Part shown: piece after piece, positions 11,901 through 22,987 of the stretch | Layout: the number at the start of each line of letters is the position of its first letter | Numbering within the stretch: position 1 is the first letter of the stretch | DNA from: Madurella fahalii | Lineage: Eukaryota; Ascomycota; Sordariomycetes; Sordariales | Direction: 5' to 3' | NCBI GenBank assembly: GCA_029876055.1 | Contig: CM056874.1 | Location: forward strand, 6,944,001-7,008,000 | Length of the DNA stretch: 64,000 nt | Notes under the pieces: generated by a model | Told to the model about the DNA's origin: nothing | What the model saw: only the letters and a program-made list of their open reading frames with translations | The model's database searches: none | Translations under genes and position numbers: made by a program

Positions 11901-13234
11901 GATGCATGTTCCCGAGTCGTACCGCCATCGTCCACGATCGCTAGCTTTCCCCAGTTTACTCGATCATAGTGGAGGAAGGGCTGACAAGTAGACTGGGAAT
12001 CTCCCTGCGCATTTCTAGAGCAAACTATGAGCGGTGCACTACATGCGTCTAGCATCATGACCAGCGGACACGGCATGACCAAGGCAATCCCAGAGATCTC
12101 GGATTCTGCTAGCCGATCTCCGGATTCTGTTTTTGTGGTACAAGATGGCCTGCGTACCGCCCAACAGGCCTCCTCAATAGCTTAACCCACTTTGCGGCAA
12201 AGGTTAAATTCAGGCACCGGGAAAGCGAGCAATTTGGAAGCGCCGCACATGCGGCGGTTTTTCTGTCGCATCGAGGAGGCGCACAATGGGAATGCCATCA
12301 TTGATGCTATCACGATTTGTCAAGAAACCAGGAGCATGCAAACATACGAATGGCCAGATTGGTGCTGAGCGAGGCGCAAAACCCCCTGTAATCATAAAGG
12401 GCCTCTTTGGTGTGCCACCGGGAGCGATTGAGTTGACTGAACCAACCTGGGGACGGAGTTTCATGTTAAAACTCCGCGCCATAAAAAAGCAATGTAGTAC
12501 TGCGCAACTTCGTCTCGCGGACTCGCCGTCTTGGTACTCTTGTACCACGGAAGCAGCCGGGGCCGTCATATGGGATGGAATCAGGAACTTAGATACGCAG
12601 TGGGAATCCCGTCATCGCCTTCGCCTTCGGCCCCGGCCTTCTTCATTGCCGCATTTGGGTTGCGTGATCTCACACACTGCATTTGCCGTCTGGAGGGCGG
12701 CCGTGGTTGGGTTTGACCGGGCTGCTTGTTGTGGTGACCAGCCTGCCAGCTTTCCAAATCCCCAGCTTGGCAAGTGCCATTGTCCATCCCGCTTGTTCCG
12801 GACCCCTCCAAGTCAGCCCCCTGCAACCAGCCAGTCTGTGCTGTGGAAAAGGAAAAGGGCCGCCCCACACCCAACAGGACACCAGTTCCTTCCATTCAGC
12901 ACAGCCCGTTCTCCCGCCCCCTTCCGCCGCACACCGCGAGACAGCGGCGCCCCGAACACCCTAACAATTTTCCCTCGCCATATCAAGATCTCTTTGTCCC
13001 CCATTCTTTTTCTCCACTTTGTGAGCTCACAACTGCACGCTCGCATCTTCCAACGCACCCGCCTTGCTCAGGCCCCATCCCGTCGCGCAGTGCTTCCCAG
13101 CTCCCCCAGGGATTCACTTTGATTCACTTTCGACTCGACTCGACCCGACCCGTGCATAAATAAGGCGGCTGCGTTTTTGCAAACTTTCTTTTGTTTGCTG
13201 GCCACACGAGGCGCGGGTGTTCTCTGAGCTGCGG
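8949..13234. other. Gene-poor intergenic region, partly AT-rich
   Basis: About 4.3 kb without a convincing gene. Roughly 9.35-10.7 kb is clearly more AT-rich than the flanking genes; 10.7-12.3 kb returns to mixed composition; 12.8-13.2 kb is C/T-rich and probably belongs to the promoter or leader of the downstream RING gene. Several ORFs of 80-280 codons exist but lack domain features and the codon bias of neighbouring genes. One reverse-strand ORF at 9685-10014 starts in a good ATG context but is otherwise unsupported. No transposase, long terminal repeat or tRNA was recognised. Confidence 0.45.
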
Positions 13235-13303
13235 ATGTTTGTCGACGCTCGGGTGTTCACTCGACGACAATCCGATTGCCTGATGGACGCCCTGCAGCCG
13301 TGA
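13235..13303 (+). promoter_or_regulatory. Upstream ORF in the leader of the RING-H2 gene
   Basis: A 22-codon ORF starts at ATG 13235, contains a second in-frame ATG at 13283, and stops at 13301-13303, 53 nt before the main start codon at 13357. If the transcript starts upstream of 13235, ribosomes would meet this ORF first. Whether it is in the mRNA is not known. Confidence 0.35.
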
Positions 13304-13356
13304 ATCGCTTACATCGCCACCGAGCTATATTTTGTCTCCGGCAGGAAAACAAGAGG

Positions 13357-14984
13357 ATGACGTTCCTTAATCCCGCTGTGATGGAGGGGGCGCGGCTAGT
13401 GGTGAGACAGACGTCTGGATCTGTCTTCTCGACAGTCGCATCATCGGCAACGAACACGCCCATCTTTAGCCCGACGCCCACTAGTTTCTCTTTACCGACC
13501 GCCGTCGCTCCGACGACGCCGCCTGTCGTGTCGACAGGCTCGAGCACTCTTGTTAATGGCAGTGGATCTGGAAACAATGGAGATTCTAACGGAGGCGGAG
13601 GCGGAGGCGGTGGGGGCGGCTCCAACTCGTCATCGCTGCTCTTCTTTGTGGCACTGGGATTCGGCGTCGTCTTCACCAACCTCTGGTGAGTTCCGCCCTG
13701 TGAAACAAGCCAGTCATCGATGATGGGCTTCTAATTGGCGATAGGATTATTGTTGGCGTCAAGTATTGCTTCAGGTATAACGCGCGCAACCGCCAGTTGC
13801 GCAACGAGGATGGCGAGCCGATCAATATGGAGAACATGCCTCGCCCGCACCGTCGACGGCGCGAGAAGAAACTGATGACGATCGATGAAGTGAACGAGAA
13901 ATTCCCCATGTTGAAATACAAAACCTGGGTCGCCAGCCGTGCGCAGGAGGGTTTACCAACTCGTGGTGGTGTATCGGCGCCTCCCAGTAGACCAGGAAGT
14001 ATTCGGCATATGGACGCCGCAGCGCCGGAATTACCGCCGAAGGAACGGATATCAACCGAGGACCGACCTACAACAAGCGCGACGGCAACGGCTACGACGG
14101 CAGCAGAAGTGTCAGCCGCAGGCGTTCCTGCTCGTACGCCTGCTGAAGCCGAAGAGTCGGAAAAGCCCGAAGCCCAGGGCGCCGGCCATGTACCCAAGGA
14201 GAGTACATCCAGTACCGTAGCCGCTGTCGCTCGAACGTCGGCAGATGCCGATCGCGAGCCCGAATCCACGATTGCACAGAAGCATATGAGCCAAGTCTCA
14301 CACGATGAAGACGATGAAGACGATCACATTGACGCTGCGCTTCCGCCTGAGTGCATGGGGACGTCGGGCGATACTTGTGCGATCTGTATCGACACATTAG
14401 AGGACGACGATGATGTGCGCGGCCTGACTTGTGGCCATGCCTTCCATGCGGTCTGCCTCGACCCTTGGTTGACGACGAGGAGGGCGTGCTGTCCGCTATG
14501 CAAGGCTGATTATTACACTCCTAAACCACGCCCACAGGTCGCCGACGGCGGCGATGGCACGACGGGCATCATCACTGTCACCCTACCCGGTGATTCGCGC
14601 AGTAATCGAATGAACTTGCCCAACAGGCCTCGTAACGCCTTCTTCAGCTTTGGACGGACCGACCCAAGAACGGCTGCCCAGCGTGCACCCGGCAGGCGAC
14701 GTGTAGCTGGCAGCGCGCAACACAGACATAACGGGGGTCATTCATTCTTAAGCGGCCCGAGGACGAGGAGCAACGCCGGGCCCGCCCCGGCTTCTCCGGC
14801 TTCGGCTCCGGCCACCCAAGCTGGAGCCGGCCGTTTGTTTTCCGGTCTTAGAGCCGCGTTCCCCGCGCTTCGGCCTTTAAGGGGTCAAAACAACCAGACT
14901 CCGCCCGAGCCAGCAGCGTCAGGCGCCAACCCTGGCGTTACTCCATCGCAACTTGAAGCAGGCGTGCGGAATCCGCAGAGCTAG
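13357..14984 (+). CDS. Single-pass membrane RING-H2 protein, probable E3 ubiquitin ligase
   Basis: Two exons, join(13357..13685, 13745..14984), 522 aa. The N-terminal ~90 residues are Ser/Thr/Pro-rich and end in a long Gly/Asn/Ser tract. A hydrophobic segment at about 94-116 follows (LLFFVALGFGVVF onward), then basic residues, giving a membrane anchor with the C-terminus in the cytosol. A RING-H2 finger lies near residues 321-362: CAIC, then CGHAFH, C, and CPLC, with all eight zinc ligands visible. The remainder is low-complexity (Ala/Pro/Gly/Arg). Fungal proteins of this layout act as membrane-bound E3 ligases, but the substrate and membrane are unknown. The start at 13357 was chosen because it precedes the first coding-like sequence; an upstream in-frame ATG at 13276 would add 27 residues. 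Confidence 0.85.
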
Positions 14985-15815
14985 TCGCCCGGACGGCGGA
15001 TTACTGGCGTTGCGTGGCCAAACACGCCGCCTTGAAACTGATCTCGAAAGTTCCCTCTATCGATACCCCCATTTCCGACATTTGTACATGTATTTTCTGC
15101 TGTGGTCATAGCCGAGCTGGCCTGTTGCCTCGCTCAAAGATCTGCCTGGTCTTCCGTTTCCCGACCGCCGCCATTACCATCACTTATTGTCGACGTCGGG
15201 GATAGACTATATATGATATATCGCGTCAACCGTCTCTGGCGCTTCTTTATGCATTTGCGCGAACTCGACCTCCTGGGAGGACTAGCGGCGGATCAATGTT
15301 TGGTGGATAGGGCAGCCGGCCAGCACCACTTCGGCAGGGCAGCAATCAATCTCCAAGTCTTGTGTTTTTTTTTGCCACTTCTTGCAACTACTGGGTTTGC
15401 ATAGCATAGTGGTTTTACGGTTTATCTTAGGGAGGGCATAGGTGTCCCCTCAGAGCATGGAGTTTAGTGGGCTGGATGGGCGGACGGATGGGTACAGAAC
15501 GCTGGAAGGCCTATACAGCTAATTGTGAATGTTGGAACCGATGCTCAAATATAACGAGACGAGCACAACATGAGTTTTGCCGTATTCGCCAATTTTTTTT
15601 TTTTTTGCCACACCGTCGTGATACTTCCTAAAGTATGAAAGTGTAGCTACATTGTATGTGTAGTATTAAGTCCGGTAATTCTTTTTTTTTTTTTTTTTGG
15701 GGGGGGGGGGGGAGGGATATGCAGAGCTCCCTTTGTCGGGCTCAATGAGCACACTGATAACCGACGATACTTGGAGCATATGCCTCACGGGTATGCATTC
15801 CTTTCCATGCACTCG
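14985..15815. other. Convergent intergenic region with homopolymer tracts
   Basis: Space between the stop codons of the RING and GPALPP genes, presumably 3' UTRs and terminators. It holds a T14 run (15593-15606) and a combined T/G tract listed separately. No gene is seen. Confidence 0.5.
15682..15712. repeat. T17-G14 compound homopolymer tract
   Basis: Seventeen T directly followed by fourteen G. It lies in the convergent intergenic region, near the 3' end of the GPALPP gene. The exact lengths are prone to sequencing error. Confidence 0.9.
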
Positions 15816-16997
15816 TCATAGATAACTACCTTTCTGGAACCTACCCCCAAAGTTCGCCGCGCGGGTGAGCATATCCCTCCGCTGCGAGTTACTTATCCTC
15901 CCGCCCACTTTCATATCCTTTTCCCAGTCAAATGCCCTCTTGCTCGGGTCATCGTCGTCGTCGTCAGCACCGCCTTGGCCCTTGACGTTACTACCCGTGT
16001 TCGTTGCCTTGCCGGCCAACCTAGCGGCCTGGTGCTCTTCCACTAGGCTTTTACCACGCGTCTGCTCGGTGTAGGATCTGATTCGCGCCTCGTCCGCCGC
16101 CTTGGGATGGTCGCTGCTCGGATGGTCAGGCCGCGACGGCCGGGCGCTGGTAGGCTGTGAGTTGGGGTCTTCGCGCCCCAGCACGGCATTGGCCAACCGG
16201 CGGGCTTTTTCCTCGGGCGTTTCGGTCCAGATGGAGCTCACGCCCCCTGGTTTGCGGTCGGCGGATGTGGCGGCGCGTGGGCCGCTCGCAAACTTGCGGT
16301 TCTTGAGCTTGGTCGGGTCGGGAGCGCGATACCCGCTGCTGGTGGGCGGGGCGAGCATCCAGTCGTCGCGTTTGGGGGCGGCCGGCTGTTGGGGTTCTAG
16401 ACTGGAGGGAAGGGAACGGCCGGCTGTTGCAGATTTAGGATTCGCGCCGGCGGCGGTGGGGAGTGCCGGACCCCAGTCATCGTCCGAGTCGGAGTCGGAG
16501 TCGGAGTCAGGCCCGGTTGTGGGCCGCTCAGAGAGGTCCGCTGGTGGTGGCGCGGGTCCAATGACGCGCTTCGGAGGGAGGGCGGGACCAGCGGTTTTGG
16601 GAGGAGGCGGAGGTGCTGGGCCTGGGGTGTTATCGTCGTCGTCGGAGCCGAGGCGGATCTCGTCTTCGTTGGCTGGTTCTGCGGATGGAGGAAGGGAAGG
16701 GCTAATTGATCGTTTCTGTTCTGCTGGCGCGCTTGCTGTGCTGTTTGCGACTGAAGGTGGGAGGGGGGGCCCTATCGTTGGTTCTAGTCCGGATGGGCCC
16801 TTAATTTTGTCAATGCCATTTCCAAGCGGAGGCGCGCATGGCCCAAAATCGTCGTCTGAGCTATCCTCTAGAGGAATCTCGTCCTCGTTGTCCCGGCGCG
16901 AGGTTTTGGCTGGAGGCGAGCCCACTTCGGCCTCGTCTTCGGAGGTGCGCTTGCGCTTCTGGAGGTGCGGAGGGAGTTGCGGTCCTATGGACGCCAT
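15816..16997 (-). CDS. GPALPP-motif / DUF3752 protein
   Basis: Single exon, 393 aa. The N-terminal half repeats the short motif GP-[AL]-PP-like, for example IGPQLPP at residues 4-10, IGPPLPP, AGPALPP and IGPAPPP, separated by acidic serine tracts including a DSDSDSDSD run. The C-terminal half from about residue 230 carries a conserved-looking block (SSIWTETPEEK, then KRAFDWEKDM and RAANFGGRF) typical of the DUF3752/GPALPP1 family. The molecular function of this family is not established; a nuclear location is plausible from its Lys/Arg-rich start (KRKR). The divergent neighbour is VPS8, 531 bp away. Confidence 0.88.
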   Translation of the reverse strand: MASIGPQLPPHLQKRKRTSEDEAEVGSPPAKTSRRDNEDEIPLEDSSDDDFGPCAPPLGNGIDKIKGPSGLEPTIGPPLPPSVANSTASAPAEQKRSISPSLPPSAEPANEDEIRLGSDDDDNTPGPAPPPPPKTAGPALPPKRVIGPAPPPADLSERPTTGPDSDSDSDSDDDWGPALPTAAGANPKSATAGRSLPSSLEPQQPAAPKRDDWMLAPPTSSGYRAPDPTKLKNRKFASGPRAATSADRKPGGVSSIWTETPEEKARRLANAVLGREDPNSQPTSARPSRPDHPSSDHPKAADEARIRSYTEQTRGKSLVEEHQAARLAGKATNTGSNVKGQGGADDDDDDPSKRAFDWEKDMKVGGRISNSQRRDMLTRAANFGGRFQKGSYL

Positions 16998-17505
16998 GGC
17001 GCTATTTCACGCTCGTATGTAGAGGCCAATTCTGGGGCGCAATGAAGAGGTGACGTTTTCGAAATACAAGTGTAAGTGATGGGCTGGATGTCTCAAAGCA
17101 TGGTTGTCGTGACGATACGCAATGTTTCAGTGCAGATTGGCTGTTATCGATAAGGCCAGGCACCCCCGGTTCGGGTGGCTGAACCGCCTTTCAGGCTGGT
17201 TCCCCACTGCGCTCCAGCGCAACGGCTGGGGTGAAGCTGCGTACTTCGTGCAACCTCCAAAAGCTCGATGCGCCAGCCGCTGAGCAAGCTTGATCCATAG
17301 CGCCTCGCTTCTTCTAGCTTTACCCTCGCCTATTGTCGCCCTTCCTGCTTGTTCCTGACCGGGGCATCAGGGTTGTACCGTTCTAAAAGTTGCATCAAAG
17401 CTCGATCCAGAATCCAAGGTCCATGTCCCTGGCCCAGCTATAACCTAGATACATCCTGCCTCGCCGAGTTACGTTGCGGGCGCATTGACTGGCATCTGCG
17501 GAGCC
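16998..17505. other. Divergent promoter region of GPALPP and VPS8 genes
   Basis: About 500 bp between divergent genes, with no additional ORF of coding character. A GGTTCGGGTGGCTGAACC inverted repeat sits near 17168-17186. Confidence 0.45.
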
Positions 17506-17532
17506 ATGTGTCTCATTGATAGGAACCGATGA
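17506..17532 (+). promoter_or_regulatory. Upstream ORF whose stop overlaps the VPS8 start
   Basis: ATG at 17506 opens an 8-codon ORF ending in TGA at 17530-17532, so the stop overlaps the first VPS8 ATG (17529-17531) in the arrangement ATGA. Its relevance depends on the transcript start and on whether 17529 or the in-frame ATG at 17574 is used. Confidence 0.35.
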
Positions 17533-20500
17533 GTCTGAGAGAATTCCGGGGGGAGGATGGCCCGGGGGCCGCCATGGCCGACGAACCGGAACTGTCGCCA
17601 GTCGACGCCCAGAGCTCGAGCTCTAGCGATGAAGAGACCGTGAAGGGCGACCGTGAAGAGGATCCCATTGCCGATAGCCTTGAGGAAGAACAGCGCTCGC
17701 CCGAGACCCCGGTGCCTTCCGTGGGCCCCAGCGTCATCGCACACCGTTACCGTGAACTCTTAGAGGCTGCAAACGAAACCGCCTCGGAAGATGGGACAAC
17801 GGATGCGATATCCCGGCTTGCTACGAGTCCCCTAGGCTCCATGCTCTCCATCCCAGATGATACGCCTTCACTGCAGGTACGTTGGAAGGAAGTATTCAAG
17901 CGAACCCTTGACTGACACGCAATGTAGGGCTCCGTAATCTCCTCGCCCGGCAGCAGTGTTATGCCTTCTCTCGCCTCACGGCCGGGCTTGGCCAGTCCGA
18001 CGCCTTCCTTCAGACCCTTCGACCAGAGGTTCCAGTCACGCATCTCCTCGCCGCTTCTATCCGCCTCGCGGCCATCTTCCCCCGCGTTTCTGGCAGGCCA
18101 CAGCCGGACCGTCTCGATGGGCAGTCAGCTGCCACTCGACCCGGGAGACACCGAAACTCCGTCGCCGCCATGGGAGGTAGTGCGGTGGACAAAGCTGAGG
18201 AAACTCAATGGCCAAGCATTCTCTGAGGCAGGGAAAAGGAACTTTGGCTCGCCTACGTGTCTTGCCGTTTCGGCCTCGATAGTGCTGGGTACCTCGAAAG
18301 GGATTATCTTAGCATTTGACTACAACCAGAACCTCAAGTTGATCATCGGCCCGGGGACAAAAGGTAGGAGTCCGGCACGTCTTGCGTAGTCTCATTTCGC
18401 TAACGGCTTCTCAGCTGTTGAATCTGGTGCCATTACCGCGATCGCAATCTCTGCGGATCATACCACCATTGCTGGCGGGCACGCAAACGGCAACATCTTC
18501 ACTTGGGATACTACACGGGCTGCAAGGCCGTTCCTCAGCATTCCGCACCTAGATCCGTCGCACCAGCAGAACAGGATAGCAGATGGTCATATGCCGAACG
18601 TTGCAATCACGCACTTAGGATTTCTCGGCACTCGACACACGGCTCTTGTCTCCGCGGATGACCGAGGAATGGCGTTTTCGCACCTCGCAACTCGGGGAAC
18701 TGGAGCACTCGGCAGGACAGTGAGGACGACGAGGATATTAGGCCGGTACCCGGATTCGAAGCCGCCGCCGGGGAAGACGCTGAAGCCCAGCACTGTTCTA
18801 GCATTTGCCTCTCTCCCGCTCGGCAACGTCGAGATGGCGACAGATACGATGGGACTCACAGCAATGCTCACACCCTATTTACTGGTCATTGTCTCCACCA
18901 CCCCTGTTGCTCAGACCCAGCATAAATCCGCGCGGCCCAAGGAAGTTGCTGCGCATAGCGCCATGACCGGGTGTTTGGCTTGGTTCCCCGGCGTCAAGCT
19001 AAAAGTGGCGGACCCGGTCACCGGAAACCAGATCTCCAAAGTCAAGTTGGTCTACTGTTGGTCGAACGTCCTCACTGTTCTGGACGTGGACGAAATACCA
19101 GTAGAGGACAAGGATAAGCCTCCCAGCCTCAAATTCAGGGCACGAAACCGATGGAAGTGCGAGGAGCCTATCGTCGCTGTACAATGGCTGAGCCGGTCTG
19201 TCTTGACTGTGCTGACCATCTCCCAGCGGTTGATCGTGCTCGAAGACAGAAGCATGCGAATGACCGAAGCCTTCGACCTCATACACAAGCACATTTATCA
19301 TGTTGATCGATTCTCGAAGCAACTCGGCGGTCTGGTGGAGAATCTGGATGAAGAGGATCCCTCGCTACATGGTGTCGTTGCAGACGCCTTTTACATGAGT
19401 TTTAAAGCCTACAAGGGCCGGCTCTTCCTTCTGGGATTCAGCGACGTGTCAATCGGAGCTTTATCTAACTGGGCAGACCGGCTCATCGCGCTGATGGAGA
19501 ACGGTGATTATGTTGGGGCCATTGAGCTCGCGACATCGTATTACACGGGCGACACCAACAAACTCACGGTCGGACTGCCAGAGGACGCAGAGTTAAGGCA
19601 TTCCATGGTCCAGGACAAGTTGATGGAGATCATGGGCGCATCTCTCAAATACGCGTTTAGCCAGAGGCAGAAGAATAGGGGTTCAGTGGACGACAATCAC
19701 TTGCAAGAACTCGCACAGACATGCTTTGCGGCTTGTCAGAGCGTGGGGGATGTCGATTTTATTTTCGATGAGATCTACAACTGGTATGAGGATGCTGGTG
19801 TCGAAGGTATTTTCCTCGAGACACTCGAGCCCTATATCCTCGATGGCTTCATCAGCGCCGTCCCACCGGTGGTTGTAAAAGCGATGGTCACCTACTTCGT
19901 CAGCAAAGGGCTGGAGAGCCGGCTCGAGGAGATGATTTGTCATATGGATACCGCCACGCTTGACCTCGACCAGATCACGCTGCTTTGCAAGCAACATCGC
20001 CTGTACGACGCCTTGCTTTATGTTTGGAACCAGGCTCTAGACGACTTCATCACCCCGCTTCTGGACCTGCTCGCCCTGCTGGTACCGCTGACGCAAAACG
20101 GCCAGCATTCCGGTTCCGAGAGCCTAATGCAGGCCGAGATCTATGGGGTAAACGCACTGAAAATATTCCCCTATCTCTCCTACGTCCTCACTGGACGCAT
20201 CTATCCCACTGGCGAGGCACTTCCCGAGGATGTTGCGCAAAAGGCAAAAGCCGAGCTCTACTGGTTCCTCTTCTCGGGGAAGAGCATCGTATGGCCAAAA
20301 GGCAGCAGCAAGCGGCTTCTCACGAAGCCCAGACAGTCACAAGAACCCTCGTTTCCCTATTTGCGGCTGATCTTGGACTTTGATGCTCCGAGCTTCCTGA
20401 GCGCTCTCAATGAAGCCTTCGAGGATTCCTTCCTCAACGACTCGCCGGAAAAATCAGCGAATGGCAGCTCTGACCGGGACTTGCCAGAAGAGCAAATCTT

Positions 20501-22457
20501 TGGCCTGACGGTGAATCGGCAGTATATCGTTTCCATTTTGATGGAAATCATGAATACAACTGATTTTTCCCGCGAAGACACCATCTACCTGGATATGTTC
20601 ATCGCCAGAAACCTGCCAAAGTACCCACAATACCTTCTATTCCCCGGCTCAGCCCTCACCAAAGTTCTTACGAGGTTATGCAATTACCCCGGCCCAGATC
20701 TGGCGGAGGATGCCCAGCTCAGTGCTGAGTACCTGCTGTCCGTGTACCAACCGCCAGATATTGCAACACTCATACCATTGTTTAAGGAAGCTGGTTTCTA
20801 TCGCATCTTGAAGCGCATCTACAAGGTCGACAAGCAGTACGGAAAGCTTGTTCAGACCTACTTTGAAGACCCAAACGACCGAGAAGCCATCTTCAGCTGC
20901 ATTGACGTCTGCTTACGACCGGCGGCAGGTCTCACACGGCGGCAGGTTCAGGATGTCCACCATGTTATCAAGGAACATTCGGCCGAGCTTGTGGAGCTTG
21001 ATCCTTCCATGGCGGCCAAGACCATGGCAAGGCATGCCCCAGAGCTGCATCAGTACATCTTGGATTCGGTGGCTGCGCAGCCGGAGCTGCAGTACGCTTA
21101 CCTTAGAACCATTCTGCAGCCGGAAAAGGAAATCACATTTGACCGCTCGCCAGACAGAGATCTTGTGGAACAATACCTGCGGTTGATGTGCAGGTTCGAT
21201 CCGGCGCACGTGTCCGAATACGTCGGTTTGGTCCAGTCAACCAACCTGAGACTGGAAGCATTGCTTCCGACCATGGAAGAGACGGGCGTGATTGACGCCG
21301 CTGTCATCCTCATGGCAAAAGAGGGCCAGGTCCACGAGGCTATGGGCCGGTTGGTCAAGCACCTCGAAACACTCGAGTCTGCAATGCAGGGTCTCCTCGC
21401 AGAGGCTACTTCCCAAGATGACACCCATGCTCTACAAGCGCCGGCGGAGGATCTGATGCACGCTTTGAGAAAATTCACTCTAGTGGGTATCTGGTTGTGT
21501 CAGGGGCAGACCAAGACTGCCAGGGACGCCAAGTCTAGCCGGCGCGGGCAGAGGTCACCGCCCAATGGTACTCTCTCGGCCGACGAGAACCTCTGGCTTG
21601 ACCTGGTTGAAACCTCGGTCCAGATCACCAGACGACTCTCCTCGACACTGCAAGCGCTTCCGGAGGGCTCAACAAACGGGAACGTAGACCATCTTCTAAC
21701 ACGCCACACACCGGACAGAGAGAAACTCCTCACGCTCCTCCGGTCCCTTGTCCAGAACACCTTTACGGCCCTCCTCACGTCCACGTCGACCCCTCCAACT
21801 CACTCTTCGGCTTCATCCTCCTTGACATTACCCCTCCTCAACACCACGGCCGCTGGAATAGGAAGCAATCTCTCATTCCTCCGCATCCTCCGCGCATTCC
21901 TCACTCGCGCGGCGGCCGCCTCGCCTAACCTGGCCGATCTCCGGGCGGTGCTCTCGTCCATCTTCTCGGCGTACGCCTACGAGGAGTCGATCCTCCGGCT
22001 CTCCAACCGGCTGCTCGAGCGCAGCCTGTTTGTCAGCGTCAGCCAGGCGGTCGAGCTCCGCCAGCGCGGGTGGCGGCCGCGTGGTTCGACGTGCGAGGCG
22101 TGCGGGAAGAGGGTATGGGGGCCTGGAGTGGCGGGGAATGTTTTTGAGGCGTGGGAGGAGAAGAAGGCTGCCGAAGAGAGGAAGAAGATACAGCGGAAGG
22201 GGCTGATGGCGCAGGGGGTGACTGGGAAGAATAACGGTGCGGTGGTGGGTTTGGGCGGAGATGGAGACGACGGGGAGGTGTACACCGGCAAGGGCAAGGG
22301 CAAGGGCAAGGATTTGAGTCCGAGGCCGAGGCAGGAGGAGGGGGAGGGAGAGGAGGGGAAGGAGGAGGGGGGGAGAAAGCGAATGGCGATGAGGGCCCGG
22401 GTAGGCAAGATCCGAGAGAAAGGCAGCATGATATTGGGAGTGTGGGTGGGGCGATGA
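17529..22457 (+). CDS. VPS8: VPS8, CORVET subunit (C-terminus apparently frameshifted)
   Basis: Exons join(17529..17876, 17928..18363, 18415..22457), 1608 aa as read. VPS8 is a core subunit of the CORVET tether that works with the Rab5-type GTPase in endosome fusion. The N-terminal third after a Ser-rich leader holds beta-propeller-type sequence (GTSKGIILAFDYNQNLKLI, GGHANGNIFTWD), followed by the long VPS8/clathrin-repeat region. Near residue 1490 the first pair of a C-terminal RING appears (CEAC). The frame then runs through a Gly/Glu/Lys linker and stops at 22457. The second half of the RING, with the spacing C-x-H-x2-H-x2-C and then CPID, lies immediately downstream in another frame, ending at TGA 22606-22608. 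A one-base deficit in the G7 run at 22367-22373 would explain this. The in-frame ATG at 17574 has a better start context (GCCATGG) than 17529. Confidence 0.9.
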
Positions 22458-22608
22458 GTCCCCGCAAGAGGGAGCAGCCGATGATGGGGCCATTGGTTCT
22501 GTTGGCGTGTAGGCATATTTATCACCAGAGCTGCCTGGAAGCGCTGCTGGCGAAGGATGGGTATGTGAAAGGGAGGGAATACAGGTGCCCCATTGATGGT
22601 AAGGAGTG
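22458..22608 (+). pseudogene. Out-of-frame remnant encoding second half of VPS8 RING-H2
   Basis: This stretch continues the VPS8 product in a shifted frame: it reads through ACRHIYHQSCLEALL and ends with REYRCPIDGKE before TGA. The same frame is open back to the G-rich linker near 22367. It is not an independent gene. It may be an assembly error, a true frameshift allele, or the product of an unrecognised processing event. Confidence 0.7.
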
Positions 22609-22987
22609 ATAGAAGTGTAATGCGTTGTACTATCTATAGGGTGGATGGATGTGGGAAATTCATTGCTATACTGTCTCTTTATCGCAAAATTCAGACGTGA
22701 ACTGGGGCTTGTCATTGATCTCTTTAACTCTTATCTAAGACGGACGGGAGCTGCTACAGTAGAAGCTCTCCAGAAACGGCCGGGCCGATGTTTAAAGCAG
22801 CGGGTGTTGGCGCTACGACCTTCGCTGATCGGTGGGGTGCGCCCCAGGTCTTGGCTTAGAGCTTGTGTTGCCATGAGCCCCCCTGTAAGGTACCCGATCT
22901 AGGCTTTTATTTTATCAACTGGACGCGCTATCCCGCAATTTTTGGGACACGCTTAAGTCGGGAACAATTTACATTTCGGATGTCAAC
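22609..22987. other. Intergenic between VPS8 and PIG-P genes
   Basis: About 380 bp on the path of two tandem genes, with no ORF of coding character and no repeat. Confidence 0.5.

Noticed and set aside
12286..13122. 278-codon + strand ORF upstream of the RING gene
   Set aside because: The sequence is C/T-rich leader-type DNA; the predicted product lacks domains and has the wrong codon bias.
16102..17022. 306-codon ORF opposite the GPALPP gene
   Set aside because: Low-complexity antisense reading of a repetitive, GC-rich coding sequence.
21873..22715. 280-codon reverse ORF over the VPS8 3' end
   Set aside because: Antisense of the VPS8 C-terminal region; composition is Pro/Ser/His from the G-rich linker, not a protein family.
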